Shown here: positions 26,658-36,500 of the stretch, one piece after another | Position numbering within the stretch: position 1 is the stretch's first letter | Layout: each line of letters opens with the position of its first letter | DNA from: Bacteroidaceae bacterium | GTDB taxonomy: Bacteria > Bacteroidota > Bacteroidia > Bacteroidales > Bacteroidaceae | Assembly (NCBI GenBank): GCA_017651315.1 | Contig: JAGCDE010000052.1 | Location: 1 to 43,691 of the forward strand | Direction of reading: 5' to 3' | DNA length: 43,691 nt | Translations under genes and position numbers: made by a program | Notes under the pieces: generated by a model | Database searches by the model: none | The model's input: only the letters and a program-made list of their open reading frames with translations | What the model was told of the DNA's origin: nothing

Positions 26658-28403
26658 TTAGCGCAAAATAATGTTAAGCGTATCGGAAGAGAGCATATCC
26701 CGGACGGTTTTCTCCGGAATCAGGCTCCAGTTTCCATAATCAGGCACGGTCACAGCTCTCCCGGATTCCCTCTTAATGTAGAAATCGGAGATGATGAAAT
26801 AGCGCATGTCCGCGCCCGACGCCACCACGGTCCTGCGGCGGATATAGTCCCTCGTGATTCCCGGCACATCAAACAGAGGAGACTCCGCTCCATAGGCGAG
26901 GAAGGTGTTCAGGGTGGTCCTGTAATAGCGGTCCTTATCGAATGGCCTGCCGTCCGACATGGATACGACCCTGACCCTGTCACCCTCCTTCCGGGTCACA
27001 TCGATGGTGTAATCTATACCGCACGCGGAGATGAAACGGTTGAGTCCTGAGCCTGCCTTCGGGTTTAGGGCTGCGTTCACGTCACCGGTTTTCAGCAGTG
27101 TGCCGGCCCCATCGCCTACAGTATTGTAAAAACATGATGCGGAATATTCCAGGATATCCTTCACCTCCGACCCCTTGATCATGACCGACACGAGCTTGTT
27201 CTCAAACGGATAGATACGGAAGGCGTCACGGATGGTGAACGGGCCGGTTCCGGCCATCGCTCCTGCAGTCACAGGAGAGGCAAGCGATATCTCGGCAGTC
27301 TGGAAACGCATCTGGTGATAATGGATCAGATCCATTCCTGTGGTGGTTCTCCACAGCGCCCCGCGGCTGTCTATGACCTGGCCCAAGTCTCCGATGACCG
27401 AATCGGCATAGTGGCACACCTTGTCGTATCTCGGCTTAAGTTCGCGGTCGAACTCCTCATCCGGCTCCTCTCCGGTGATATCGGCCAGGAAACCTTCGAC
27501 TGTGCAGCCGGTCAGGGTTCCCCGCCTGAAGGAAACGGCCATACGGGCCACTGCGGCATTCTCAGCGAAGGCTCCGGGATTAAGAAGCAGCACCGGAGTG
27601 CCGTCGGGACTGTCCACCGTACCTTTATACGGTTTATGGTCGTGTCCGAACACGATGAGGTCAAAACCCGGCACTTCAGTTGCCAGACGCCTTGCGGCAT
27701 TCTCCTCAACGCCCTGCGCCGCGAAACGGTTGCCGTCAAACCCGCTGTGAAGGAGACCGATGACTATGTCAGGTTTCTCCCTGTTTCTGATGACCGGCAT
27801 CCAGTAACGTGCCGACCCGACTATGTCGGATGCCACGACTGTTCCCAGGATATCCGCAGGTACTGTATAATTAACCGACGGGGTGGTGAAACCTACCACC
27901 GCAACCCTTACGCCATGCCTCTCGATGATGCGGTACGGAGGCAGGAAATCCCCCGGTGAATCAATCATCAGATTCGCGCCGAGCACCGGGAAAGGGCATC
28001 GGTCAAGAAAGCGCATATACACCTCACCCCCGAGGCCGAGCTCATGGTTGCCAAGCACAGCCGCATCGCACCCCAACCTGTCGTATATGGTCGCGGCTAA
28101 GCTGGGTTCATAGAACTCGGCGGTCATGTCATGGTATGCCTCCACGGAACCGGCAAGCATGTCGCCGGCATCAATATAAATCAGGTTACGGTTCTCCCCC
28201 CTCTGCCGTTTCAGGAAGGTGGAGAACCTGGAGAGCGAGCCTCTCCTGACCGTCCCGTCCAGGGCATCGGTCGAGTAGTAGCGTCCATGTATATCGGAAG
28301 TGGCCACCAGGCAGATTTCCACTGTACCCCTCCTGCCGGAACAGCCGGACAGGAGCAGCAGCGCTGCCAGTCCGGTCAAAACGTAAAAAAAACGTTTCAT
28401 CAC
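26658..28403 (-). CDS. 5'-nucleotidase/metallophosphatase lipoprotein (UshA-like)
   Basis: A 581-residue lipoprotein (signal ending LLLLSGC, Cys21). The metallophosphatase domain shows TSDIHGRYY (D36, H38), YIDAGDMLAGS, GNHELGLGG and GHDHKPYKG, the metal ligands of the UshA/CpdB group. The C-terminal 5'-nucleotidase domain (about 350-560) carries GAMAGTGPFTIRDAF and the substrate region IYPFENKLVSV. It would hydrolyse nucleotides or 2',3'-cyclic nucleotides outside the inner membrane. It follows GH43 by 22 bp, suggesting an operon with pgm and GH43. The exact substrate is not readable. Confidence 0.9.
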   Translation of the reverse strand: MMKRFFYVLTGLAALLLLSGCSGRRGTVEICLVATSDIHGRYYSTDALDGTVRRGSLSRFSTFLKRQRGENRNLIYIDAGDMLAGSVEAYHDMTAEFYEPSLAATIYDRLGCDAAVLGNHELGLGGEVYMRFLDRCPFPVLGANLMIDSPGDFLPPYRIIERHGVRVAVVGFTTPSVNYTVPADILGTVVASDIVGSARYWMPVIRNREKPDIVIGLLHSGFDGNRFAAQGVEENAARRLATEVPGFDLIVFGHDHKPYKGTVDSPDGTPVLLLNPGAFAENAAVARMAVSFRRGTLTGCTVEGFLADITGEEPDEEFDRELKPRYDKVCHYADSVIGDLGQVIDSRGALWRTTTGMDLIHYHQMRFQTAEISLASPVTAGAMAGTGPFTIRDAFRIYPFENKLVSVMIKGSEVKDILEYSASCFYNTVGDGAGTLLKTGDVNAALNPKAGSGLNRFISACGIDYTIDVTRKEGDRVRVVSMSDGRPFDKDRYYRTTLNTFLAYGAESPLFDVPGITRDYIRRRTVVASGADMRYFIISDFYIKRESGRAVTVPDYGNWSLIPEKTVRDMLSSDTLNIILR

Positions 28404-28425
28404 TATTCAGGTCCGTTATTTCGAA

Positions 28426-30174
28426 TCAGAAGAACGACCACCAGTCCAGACTGCACGCATCCGTGAAATGGAAGTACAGCTGCAGTGTCCCTACGGGCAC
28501 TTTGATGAGCGGCACCGTCACTTCAGTATAGTCATCGGACTCAGGTATCTCCACGTATGCCAGCACTGTGCTGCTGACCGAGGAATGGGTCTTCCTCGTC
28601 GTAATCCTCATAACTCCCTTACCCTTCACCCTTGCGGTGAATCCGTTGGCTCCGTTCCTGAAATCCACGTCGGAAAGGACTATGCAGCCTCCGGGCCTCT
28701 CTATCTCGGCTGCCACGGTAACCTTCCTGATGTATTTGCCTACAGAGTATGATGTATGGACATCACGACACCAGGCCATGGTCTCACCCTCGACCTTGAC
28801 GTAAGGGTCGAAATCCTGCAGCTGCCCGACTCCTGCCTCGGTCGTGGCCGAAGCCCTGAGGTAGTTGAACTTCCCGTTCTTCTCGTCCACGGACAGTTCG
28901 CTCATGCAGGTGCTGCGCAGTTCGGCGTCATTGGTTATTATGTTCCTCCACTCATCGCTCCTCTTCATGGCCGCCTTCAGGGTACGGGTATGGTAGAGGA
29001 TGTAATACTTACCCTTGAACTTTATCACGGCATGATGGTTGTTGCCGCCGCCACCGGCCCAGGAAACGTCGCCGGGATTGTCAAAGAACGCCCCCACGTA
29101 CTCGAAGGGTCCCAGCGGCTTGTCGGACGTCATGTAGGCTATCTTGGCCACGCCGGGGTTACTGTTGCCGGTCCAGTTGGAGCAGTAGCTGTAGAGATAC
29201 TTACCGCCCACCTTGTTGATACCGGAGTCCTCGAACAGGTACGGAGGCCTTATCTCCACCGGCTCGCCCACTATCGAGACCATGTCATCGCCAAGCTGCA
29301 CGCAACGCGCGGAGCCCGGGTCCGATGCGCTCAAGCCGTCAGTGCCGCCTCCGAAATAGAGATACGCGATGCCGTCATCGTCAATGAGCACGGCCGGGTC
29401 AAACAGCCACGGGACCTTGGAGCCGGAGCAGTTGGGTGTGCTGCGGGAAATCAAGGCATGGCCCAACGGGTCCTTCCAGGGACCGTAGGGCGTGTCCGAG
29501 GTCACCACACCTACCCCGCCGCCGTTGTCGGCAAAATAGAGGAAGAACTTCTCCTTTCCGTCAATGGTCTTGTGGGCGGCACAGGGAGCCCAGCTGTTGC
29601 TTGCCCATTTGGCTGCACCGCCGCTTCCCGCTATCGGCTGCGCCCCATGGTCTGTCCAGTTGACCAAGTCCGCCGAGGAGATGATGCTGATATTCCTTAT
29701 GTCACTGTATCCGCCGTCGATGAATCTGCCGTTCGAGTCGAACATGTGGTCATCGGTCATATATACGTATAAACGGCCATCATACTCCATCCCGAACGGG
29801 TCGGCACCGAACTTGTGTCCCATCAGCGGATTATGGTTGCCAGTCTTCTTGAAGACCGGGTTGTTCACCTTGACCTGGCTGAAAATGGCCTTGAGTTCGC
29901 TGTCGCTCATGGTATTGGTACCCTCAAACACCGGGGTGACTATGCTCATGCTGTCAATGGCCGATGATTCGATAGTGTCGTTCCCCTGAGCCGCATCCCA
30001 AACCATGAGCTTACCTTCCGCCTTGAGGTAGGTTATGCTGTCTATGGAATTGATGGCGTGTCTGCTCTGTTCGCTGCCGTCCTGCCATACGCTGAGCGAG
30101 ATAGAGTTGTTCTGGGCCATCCCCGCACACACGGTGAGGATAGCCGCAGACAGTGACAAGAGTGCCTTTCCCAT
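28426..30174 (-). CDS. GH43 arabinofuranosidase/xylosidase with CBM6-like module
   Basis: A 582-residue secreted enzyme. A signal peptide (1-20) and an N-terminal domain (about 22-80; NSIDSITYLKAEGKLMV) resemble a small Bacteroidetes pre-domain. The GH43 five-bladed propeller follows (about 105-430), with base Asp in ADPFGMEY (D125), pKa-modulating Asp in WLFDPAVLIDDDG (D259) and acid Glu in PYLFEDSGI (E315). The C-terminal 130 residues form a CBM6-like sandwich ending DWWSFF. This two-module layout is common in arabinoxylan arabinofuranohydrolases. It lies between pgm and the nucleotidase, with close spacing on both sides. Confidence 0.9.
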   Translation of the reverse strand: MGKALLSLSAAILTVCAGMAQNNSISLSVWQDGSEQSRHAINSIDSITYLKAEGKLMVWDAAQGNDTIESSAIDSMSIVTPVFEGTNTMSDSELKAIFSQVKVNNPVFKKTGNHNPLMGHKFGADPFGMEYDGRLYVYMTDDHMFDSNGRFIDGGYSDIRNISIISSADLVNWTDHGAQPIAGSGGAAKWASNSWAPCAAHKTIDGKEKFFLYFADNGGGVGVVTSDTPYGPWKDPLGHALISRSTPNCSGSKVPWLFDPAVLIDDDGIAYLYFGGGTDGLSASDPGSARCVQLGDDMVSIVGEPVEIRPPYLFEDSGINKVGGKYLYSYCSNWTGNSNPGVAKIAYMTSDKPLGPFEYVGAFFDNPGDVSWAGGGGNNHHAVIKFKGKYYILYHTRTLKAAMKRSDEWRNIITNDAELRSTCMSELSVDEKNGKFNYLRASATTEAGVGQLQDFDPYVKVEGETMAWCRDVHTSYSVGKYIRKVTVAAEIERPGGCIVLSDVDFRNGANGFTARVKGKGVMRITTRKTHSSVSSTVLAYVEIPESDDYTEVTVPLIKVPVGTLQLYFHFTDACSLDWWSFF

Positions 30175-30195
30175 ACCGGTTTCCTGTTTATGGAT

Positions 30196-31935
30196 TCAGA
30201 TTCCGAGATCTTTCTTGAAGGCCTCGATCTTGGTCAGCGCATCAGCCTTCACCTTGAGGTAATCCTTCTTGTCGGCCATGGGCAGCTTGGCCTCCATGTA
30301 GAACTTGATCTTGGGCTCGGTACCGGACGGACGGACCGATATCTTGTCACCGGCCGCCGTGAAGTACTGCAGCACGTTCGACGGCTCCGGCATGACAAGG
30401 TCAGTCACATTGCCGGCATCGTCGGTCTGCTTGAGCAGCTTGAAGTCCTTGATGATGACAACCTTCTCCCCTGCCAATGACCTGGGCGGGTTGGCGCGGA
30501 ACTGCTCCATCATGGCCTTAATCTCATCAGCGCCGCTCTTGCCGGGCTTGACAACGCTTACGGCAGCCTCCTGTGAGAATCCGTACTCCTGATATGCATC
30601 TAAGAGCAGGTCCCAGAGAGTCTTGCCGTTCTCCTTGGCCCATGCGGCGATCTCGGCCATCAGCGAGCAGGCTGACACGGCATCCTTGTCACGCACGAAA
30701 TCCTCGGCCAGGAAGCCGAAGCTCTCCTCACCGCCTCCGATATACTTCTTGCCTTTGGCGTTCTCCTCGGCAATGACCTTGGCTATCCACTTGAAGCCGG
30801 TGTAGCAGTCAAACATCTCAAGGTTGTTCTTCTCAGCTATGCGGCTGATAACCTCGGTCGTCACGATGGTCTTTACGATGTACTCCTTACCGGTCATCTT
30901 GCCCAGCTTGGTGTACTGCGTAATGATGTAATACAGGAAAATCATGGCGGTCTGGTTGCCGTTGAGCAGGGTCAGCTGTCCCTTGTCGTCACGGCAGGCC
31001 ACTCCCAAGCGGTCGGCGTCGGGGTCCGATGCCATCACCACGTCGGCGTTCAGCTTGCGGGCCAGGTCCAGGGCCATGGTAAGAGCCTCGGGATACTCGG
31101 GATTGGGTGATACCACGGTCGGGAAGTTGCCGTCCGGAACCATCTGCTCGGGAACGCAGTTGACGTTGGTGAATCCCCACTGCCTGAGAGAACGCGGAAT
31201 CATGACGCGGCCGCATCCGTGCAGCGGAGTATATACTATGCAGAGGTCATGGTTGCGCTTGACCAGATCCGGATCTATGCAGATACCCTCGATGGCATCC
31301 AGATAGGGTTTGTCAACCTCTTCGCCTATTATCTGAATCAGGTCGGGGTTACCCTTGAACCTGATGTCGGCCACCTTAACCTTGGCAACCTCGTCGATTA
31401 TGCCGGTATCGTGCGGAGCCAGCACTTGTGCGCCGTCCTCCCAGTATGCCTTGTAGCCGTTGTACTCACGGGGGTTATGGCTGGCGGTCACGTTCACGCC
31501 GCTTTGGCAGCCTAAGTAACGGATGGCGAACGAAACCTCCGGCGTGGGACGCAGGTCATCGAACAGATACACCTTGATGCCGTTTGCGCTGAATATGTTC
31601 GCCACGGTCTCGGCAAACAGGCGGCCGTTGTTGCGGCAGTCATGTCCCACCACGACTGATATCTCCTTGCGCTCCTTGAAGTTCCTGTTCAGATAGTTGG
31701 CCAGACCCTGGGTAGCCATACCCACGGTGTAGATGTTCATGCGGTTGGTTCCTGCGCCCATGATTCCGCGCAGACCACCTGTCCCGAACTCCAGATCCTT
31801 GTAGAATGCGTCTATAAGATCCGACTTGTCCTCTTTGGCCAAGAGAGCCTTTACCTCCTCACGTGTCTTCTCGTCGAATGAACCGCCTAACCATTCCTGG
31901 GCCTTAGCGGTTACCTGTTCCAGCAAATTGTCCAT
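30196..31935 (-). CDS. Phosphoglucomutase/phosphomannomutase
   Basis: A 579-residue alpha-D-phosphohexomutase that interconverts hexose 1- and 6-phosphates. It has the phosphoserine loop TASHNP (S152), the metal loop DPDADRLG (about 305), GGEESFG (sugar recognition, about 402) and RPSGTEPK near the C-terminus. The order matches the bacterial PGM/PMM family. It heads the GH43-nucleotidase unit and is adjacent to the glycan cluster, where its product could feed nucleotide-sugar synthesis. The -7 box is at 31971-31978. Confidence 0.95.
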   Translation of the reverse strand: MDNLLEQVTAKAQEWLGGSFDEKTREEVKALLAKEDKSDLIDAFYKDLEFGTGGLRGIMGAGTNRMNIYTVGMATQGLANYLNRNFKERKEISVVVGHDCRNNGRLFAETVANIFSANGIKVYLFDDLRPTPEVSFAIRYLGCQSGVNVTASHNPREYNGYKAYWEDGAQVLAPHDTGIIDEVAKVKVADIRFKGNPDLIQIIGEEVDKPYLDAIEGICIDPDLVKRNHDLCIVYTPLHGCGRVMIPRSLRQWGFTNVNCVPEQMVPDGNFPTVVSPNPEYPEALTMALDLARKLNADVVMASDPDADRLGVACRDDKGQLTLLNGNQTAMIFLYYIITQYTKLGKMTGKEYIVKTIVTTEVISRIAEKNNLEMFDCYTGFKWIAKVIAEENAKGKKYIGGGEESFGFLAEDFVRDKDAVSACSLMAEIAAWAKENGKTLWDLLLDAYQEYGFSQEAAVSVVKPGKSGADEIKAMMEQFRANPPRSLAGEKVVIIKDFKLLKQTDDAGNVTDLVMPEPSNVLQYFTAAGDKISVRPSGTEPKIKFYMEAKLPMADKKDYLKVKADALTKIEAFKKDLGI

Positions 31936-31970
31936 ACAAGTATATTTATTTATTGATTATTCACAATTAG

Positions 31971-31978
31971 CAAAGATA
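31971..31978 (-). promoter_or_regulatory. -7 promoter box of pgm
   Basis: TATCTTTG on the minus strand lies 36 bp before the ATG at 31935, just downstream of the GT2 gene's end. Confidence 0.55.
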
Positions 31979-31982
31979 AGAC

Positions 31983-32951
31983 TTATTTTCCTAACATTCC
32001 TCTCAAAGCAGAGTAGATTTTCATTTGAAGGAGATATGTCCTGAAAGAGAGGCAGGGCCAGTACCCGAACTTGAGCTTCAGCCCTGCCGGAAGCAGGCTC
32101 CTGTCAACATCCCGCCATACTGCCCTGAACCTTTCCGATGCACTTTCCCTATCCATGACCTCCCTGTGCCTGAGCCAGAACATGCATATCCCGGTAAGGT
32201 TGATCCACCGCTCCCTCTCGAAGGCAGCCAGGACTTCACGGCCCTGCCCCGTCTCCCTGAGCTGGCGGGCCATTGAGGTGTTGGCTTCGAGAAGGTCGAG
32301 CCTGAGCGGGGAGATCCTGTTGGTGAGGCTCTCTCCATGCTGTCTGTAATAATAGGTCCCGTCACACATCCTCACCGTCCCCGAATGAAGATAGTGCATC
32401 CTTGTGGTATTGTCATCACTGTACAGGCGGCATGTCGTGTCATAAGGCCATTTCCGGAAAAGCTCTGTCCTGGAGACATACAGGCCGTGTATTGACCAGT
32501 CAAGCGTGAGCTCGAATGCCTCCTGCCCGCTCCACATCGCCTTGTCGGAACGCATGGGATACGGAGTCTGCCCTTTCTCACCGAACCATACGAGACGGAA
32601 CAGTACGGAGCCGGTCCCGGGATGGGCGTCAAGCACTGACACAGCCGATTCAAGGGCATCCGGAGAGAGGATGTCATCGGCATCGACCATGGTGATGTAA
32701 TCACTGTCTGCCACCTCTATCCCCATATTCCTCGCTACAGCCTGTCCCCTGTTCTCTATGCATTCCAGGATTGTCACGCGGTTGTCCGCGGCGGCATATC
32801 TCCGGAGGATGGAAGGGGTGGAATCGGTCGATGCGTCATCGATGCAGATTATCCTGATATCCTTCAGAGTCTGCCCTGTCAGGGAATCGAGACACTCTCC
32901 GATATACTTTCCGGCATTGTAGGCCGCCACCAGAACCGTCACCCTGCTCAT
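31983..32951 (-). CDS. GT2 family glycosyltransferase
   Basis: A 322-residue transferase of the GT-A fold. It starts VTVLVAAYNAGKYIGECLDSL, then has CIDDASTDSTPSIL (nucleotide binding), MVDADDIL (DxD-like metal site, about 90-97) and a C-terminal basic tail. It adds a sugar from a nucleotide donor to a polysaccharide or LPS acceptor at the inner membrane. It overlaps the flippase gene by 4 bp (ATGA), so the two are coupled. The sugar specificity cannot be told. Confidence 0.9.
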   Translation of the reverse strand: MSRVTVLVAAYNAGKYIGECLDSLTGQTLKDIRIICIDDASTDSTPSILRRYAAADNRVTILECIENRGQAVARNMGIEVADSDYITMVDADDILSPDALESAVSVLDAHPGTGSVLFRLVWFGEKGQTPYPMRSDKAMWSGQEAFELTLDWSIHGLYVSRTELFRKWPYDTTCRLYSDDNTTRMHYLHSGTVRMCDGTYYYRQHGESLTNRISPLRLDLLEANTSMARQLRETGQGREVLAAFERERWINLTGICMFWLRHREVMDRESASERFRAVWRDVDRSLLPAGLKLKFGYWPCLSFRTYLLQMKIYSALRGMLGK

Positions 32952-34483
32952 AAGCCAAGTTTCCTGCCTATCTTTTCACTGATGAACCTGATGAATGAAG
33001 TATGTTTCTTCAGGTAACGGAACGAATAGGCCGATGAGACACACAGGAGGATTATCCCGGTTATCCATCGCCAGAGGCCGTCCAGATAACAGGAGGCCGC
33101 CCAGGAAACCAGGATGACGGGCAGCTGCACGAGAAACACCGTCAAGGCCCGGCGGGAGAAAGTCACGCCGTACCGTGTACGGGTGATGACATACACCATG
33201 ACCAGATCGAACACCGCCGCAAGCGTCAGGGCGGCACCCGTCATGGCTATGCCTCCGAGATGGAAGAAGAGTACGACCGTCACAACGAACACTATGTCAT
33301 ACAACACCTCCTGAAGCATGAAGGTACGGGAATCGCCCTTAGCAAGGGAGACGTATGACAGAGGCTGAGTCATGGCCTTGAAAGCCAGGCCGATGGCAGC
33401 AGCCCTTGCCATAGGGACGGCATCGGAAAACCGCGAGGTAAGGAGCAGGCTCACTATTACGGCAAGGAATACTATGAAGCCCACTATCATGGGTGCCATA
33501 AGCAGTATGGCAACCTCAGCCTGGGAATTCACGAGGAGGTTTATCTTCTCCCTGTCATGGTTGACCGCCGAGAGTCGCGGGAAATAGTCCGACTCCATGG
33601 CCGAGAAGACAAAGAGTCCGAGATATGATATCAGGAGATAACCTGCACTGTAAACGCCTGTTATCTCGGCGTTACCGTACTTCATCAGGTAATTGGCGAT
33701 GATGGAGAATGCTCCGGCACCGAAGAATGAGGTGGCGGTGAAGAACACCCCGAGCCGTATCATTCCGAAGCCCTTTGAGAGGATGGCTGCCGAGAACGGC
33801 CTCACCCTGTACGGGAAGGCCCGGAAAGAGTAGCAGCAGGTCACGACCATCGACGCGAACGACACAAGGACCAGGGAGGGTACTATTCCCATAAGCCTGA
33901 ACTTCCAAAGCAGAGGAACTGAGATGCAGAGCGTCACCACCACCGTTATCAACTGGCTCTTGGCCAGCTGGAGCAGCATTCCCGTCCCCTTCATTATGGC
34001 AGTCTCGCCGCCGTTGATGGCACTGAACGCCACTAAGGGCGATAGCAGCAGGAACGAGAGGGTGTATCCCCTGTCACCCTCGAAAGCCCAGTAGCTGAAC
34101 AGTTGGGAGAGGATCATGCAGACGAGCATGCCGGCTGCGGCGGTAACCAGGGACCATGTACGGGCCACCATGATACTCTCCCTTAGAAGAACGGGGTCAC
34201 CGTTTCCCTTGCATTCGGACACGTTCTTGACGGCGCTGAAAGGCACCCCGAGGTCGGTCATGCTCTTGACCAGGTTGAGTGTCCTGTTGAACGACTCGTT
34301 GATTCCGAAACCGGTAGGCCCGAGGAACAGGGAGACGAGCTTGGTCTTGACGACGGTAATCAGCGCCACGATGCCCTGCACACCGCCGAAAAGGCCTGTG
34401 TATTTTATGATGCGGTCGTAAGTGTCCGACTGTCCGGAGCCGTCCCGGACCTGCTGTCCCTGTTTTTCCTCTGCCACGTTCAA
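32948..34483 (-). CDS. Polysaccharide flippase (Wzx-like, MATE/PST)
   Basis: A 511-residue integral membrane protein with about 12 hydrophobic spans. The start GGVQGIVALITVVKTKLVSLFLGP (about 33-56; in pieces) is typical of O-antigen or oligosaccharide translocases. Wzx proteins flip lipid-linked oligosaccharide units across the inner membrane. It is upstream of, and overlaps by 4 bp, a GT2 gene, and is divergent from a plus-strand GT cluster. No polymerase or initiating transferase is seen in the window. Confidence 0.88.
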   Translation of the reverse strand: MNVAEEKQGQQVRDGSGQSDTYDRIIKYTGLFGGVQGIVALITVVKTKLVSLFLGPTGFGINESFNRTLNLVKSMTDLGVPFSAVKNVSECKGNGDPVLLRESIMVARTWSLVTAAAGMLVCMILSQLFSYWAFEGDRGYTLSFLLLSPLVAFSAINGGETAIMKGTGMLLQLAKSQLITVVVTLCISVPLLWKFRLMGIVPSLVLVSFASMVVTCCYSFRAFPYRVRPFSAAILSKGFGMIRLGVFFTATSFFGAGAFSIIANYLMKYGNAEITGVYSAGYLLISYLGLFVFSAMESDYFPRLSAVNHDREKINLLVNSQAEVAILLMAPMIVGFIVFLAVIVSLLLTSRFSDAVPMARAAAIGLAFKAMTQPLSYVSLAKGDSRTFMLQEVLYDIVFVVTVVLFFHLGGIAMTGAALTLAAVFDLVMVYVITRTRYGVTFSRRALTVFLVQLPVILVSWAASCYLDGLWRWITGIILLCVSSAYSFRYLKKHTSFIRFISEKIGRKLGL

Positions 34484-34501
34484 ATAACGTCAATACAGGT
34501 A

Positions 34502-34509
34502 CAAAATTA
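34502..34509 (-). promoter_or_regulatory. -7 promoter box of the flippase operon
   Basis: TAATTTTG on the minus strand lies 19 bp before the ATG at 34483, in the divergent control region of the two glycan clusters. Confidence 0.5.
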
Positions 34510-34557
34510 TACATAAACTGTAATAATAAGGCCTGTTTCACGTTTTTGAGACAGTGT

Positions 34558-35526
34558 ATGGAGAGATTATCGGTAATAATTCCTGTCTATGACAGCGCAC
34601 TCACCCTGGAGAGATGCGTCAGAAGCGTCCTGTCACAGGGACTCGCCGGAATGGAAATCATCCTGGTTGATGACGGCTCCACCGACGGCAGCCCGGCACT
34701 GTGCGACTCCATAGCCGCCGATAACGGATGCGTCCGTGTGATACACATGAGAAACGGAGGACTCAGTGCGGCGAGGAATACCGGAATCGAAGCCTCGGAC
34801 AGTGAATGGCTCGCGTTCGTGGACAGCGATGACGAGCTTGCCCCGGGAACATTGGCGGAGAACATGGAATGGGCCGAATCACACCCCGGCACCGATCTCG
34901 TGGAGTTTCCCGTAACCGTCCATGCCGGCTCTCCCGATGCATTCGATATCGTTTTAGAGCCGATGACCACCGTCGCACCCGATGCCTTCCGGCACTGGAT
35001 AGAGAGCGGGGGATACCGTCACTGCTATGCCTGCAACAAGCTCTTCCGCCGCAGGCTGTTCGACCGGATAAGGTTTCCCGAGGGCGAGAGCTTTGAGGAT
35101 GCGGCCATCTGTCCCGATATAATCCGGAGCTGCCGCGGAATACGCTACTCCGACAAAGGCAGGTATATCTACTACAAATCCCCCGGAAGCATAACGCGCC
35201 GATACAGTTTCCGCAACCAGGAACCGCTGTTCAGGCACAATTTCAGGCTGCTCGGCGAGATAAACAGCCAGGGGTACAGCCCTTCTGCCCGGGTCCGGCT
35301 CTGGAATGTCTGCCTCAACCTGCTTATAGATCTGTGCAGGTGCGGCGATGCCGATGCCTCATACATCAGAAAACATGCCGCGGCAATGGACTCCTGCCGC
35401 CCCGGAATAAGGAGGGCTTTCGGCAGCGGCCTCCCCGCCGGTTCAGCAATCAAGACAACAGCAGCCTCCGTTATCGGAGTAAGAGGGGTCTGTTCCATAC
35501 TCGGCCTGAAAAAATACCCGTCATGA
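34558..35526 (+). CDS. GT2 family glycosyltransferase
   Basis: About 322 residues from ATG 34558 (a TTG four codons upstream is in frame but gives a poorer start). It reads MERLSVIIPVYDSALTLERC, then LVDDGSTDGSP (donor binding) and FVDSDDEL (DxD-type, about 87-94). GT2 proteins transfer a nucleotide sugar to a growing glycan. The stop overlaps the next gene by 4 bp (35523-35526), and this plus-strand unit runs through three glycosyltransferases. It diverges from the flippase gene. Confidence 0.9.
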   Translation: MERLSVIIPVYDSALTLERCVRSVLSQGLAGMEIILVDDGSTDGSPALCDSIAADNGCVRVIHMRNGGLSAARNTGIEASDSEWLAFVDSDDELAPGTLAENMEWAESHPGTDLVEFPVTVHAGSPDAFDIVLEPMTTVAPDAFRHWIESGGYRHCYACNKLFRRRLFDRIRFPEGESFEDAAICPDIIRSCRGIRYSDKGRYIYYKSPGSITRRYSFRNQEPLFRHNFRLLGEINSQGYSPSARVRLWNVCLNLLIDLCRCGDADASYIRKHAAAMDSCRPGIRRAFGSGLPAGSAIKTTAASVIGVRGVCSILGLKKYPS

Positions 35527-36500
35527 TTTCAGTCATCATACCATACTACAACCCCGACGGCGATCTCTCTGCCGATGCTCTGCTCCTCCGCGCCGTCAGT
35601 TCGGCAGTGTCGAACCTCGAGGGGCTCTTTCCATACGAGATCCTCGTCATCAACGACGGTTCTCCGTCGGACCCGTCACCGGAGGTTCTTGAAACGGCCG
35701 GGCTCAGGTATTTCAGGTGTCCTCACGGCAGGTTAGGAGCCGCCAGGAACTATGGTATCGACAATGCTTCGGGCGACATAGTCACCTTCCTCGATGCCGA
35801 TGACTACTATTTCCAGGGTTCACTGGCGCCATGTATCAGGGCTATGTCCGATACCGGGGCGGACCTGCTCGGGTTCGGGATGAGAAAGACGGAAAACATG
35901 AACGGAACGGACAATCCCGTCCGGAGGGAGCCGGTTTTTGAAGGGCCGGTGACCGGCAACGCTTACATGAGCCGTCACAATCTGTCCGGGAGTGCCTGCC
36001 GCTATCTGATTTCGGCTTCACTGATAAGAGAGAACGGGCTGCGCTTCATGGAGAATGTCTTCATCGAGGATGAGGAGTTCACGCCACGGATGGTCTGGCT
36101 GAGCCGCAGGTTCGTCAACACAAGTTTCCCGGTCTATGCCTATTGCATCCATCCGGGCACGATAACCACTTCATCTTCAAGGGAGCGGAATGATGAGAAA
36201 GCCACTCACACCATCATTGCGCTCAGACACCTCATCAACTTCAGGGACAGGCATATTGACGAGCCGCATGAAGGATTAGACAGGAAAATAAACTATCTGA
36301 GCCTGGACCATCTGCGCCGGACATTAAGGAGAAAGGAGTGGAAGGAGGTAATCCGGCATCAGAAGGAGGAACTCTCGCGCATGGGACTGTTCCCCCTTCA
36401 GGACAAAGGCTATCCCCCCGGATTCCGGCTCTACTCACTACTCTCAAGAAGCCGTACCGGCCTTCATTTACTCCACCTCGCTGAAAAGTTCTGCAAATGA
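35523..36500 (+). CDS. GT2-like glycosyltransferase
   Basis: 325 residues from ATG 35523, chosen because it makes the typical start MISVIIPYYN and a 4-bp overlap with the previous gene; the frame is open further upstream but inside that gene. Motifs: INDGSPSDPS (about 44), GRLGAARNYGID, FLDADDYY (metal site, about 88-95). The C-terminal half is richer in Arg and may bind the acceptor or membrane. It also overlaps the next gene by 4 bp (36497-36500). The transferred sugar is unknown. Confidence 0.88.
   Translation: MISVIIPYYNPDGDLSADALLLRAVSSAVSNLEGLFPYEILVINDGSPSDPSPEVLETAGLRYFRCPHGRLGAARNYGIDNASGDIVTFLDADDYYFQGSLAPCIRAMSDTGADLLGFGMRKTENMNGTDNPVRREPVFEGPVTGNAYMSRHNLSGSACRYLISASLIRENGLRFMENVFIEDEEFTPRMVWLSRRFVNTSFPVYAYCIHPGTITTSSSRERNDEKATHTIIALRHLINFRDRHIDEPHEGLDRKINYLSLDHLRRTLRRKEWKEVIRHQKEELSRMGLFPLQDKGYPPGFRLYSLLSRSRTGLHLLHLAEKFCK

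Noticed and set aside
28756-29772. Long plus-strand ORF of 338 codons
   Set aside because: It lies fully opposite the GH43 gene, whose active-site motifs are all intact. It has no recognisable domain and is typical of the mirrored frames seen in this GC range.
35334-35522. Upstream extension of the second plus-strand glycosyltransferase
   Set aside because: The extension lies inside the preceding gene in another frame and adds an Arg-rich start unlike any GT2. The ATG at 35523 gives the usual start and a 4-bp overlap.
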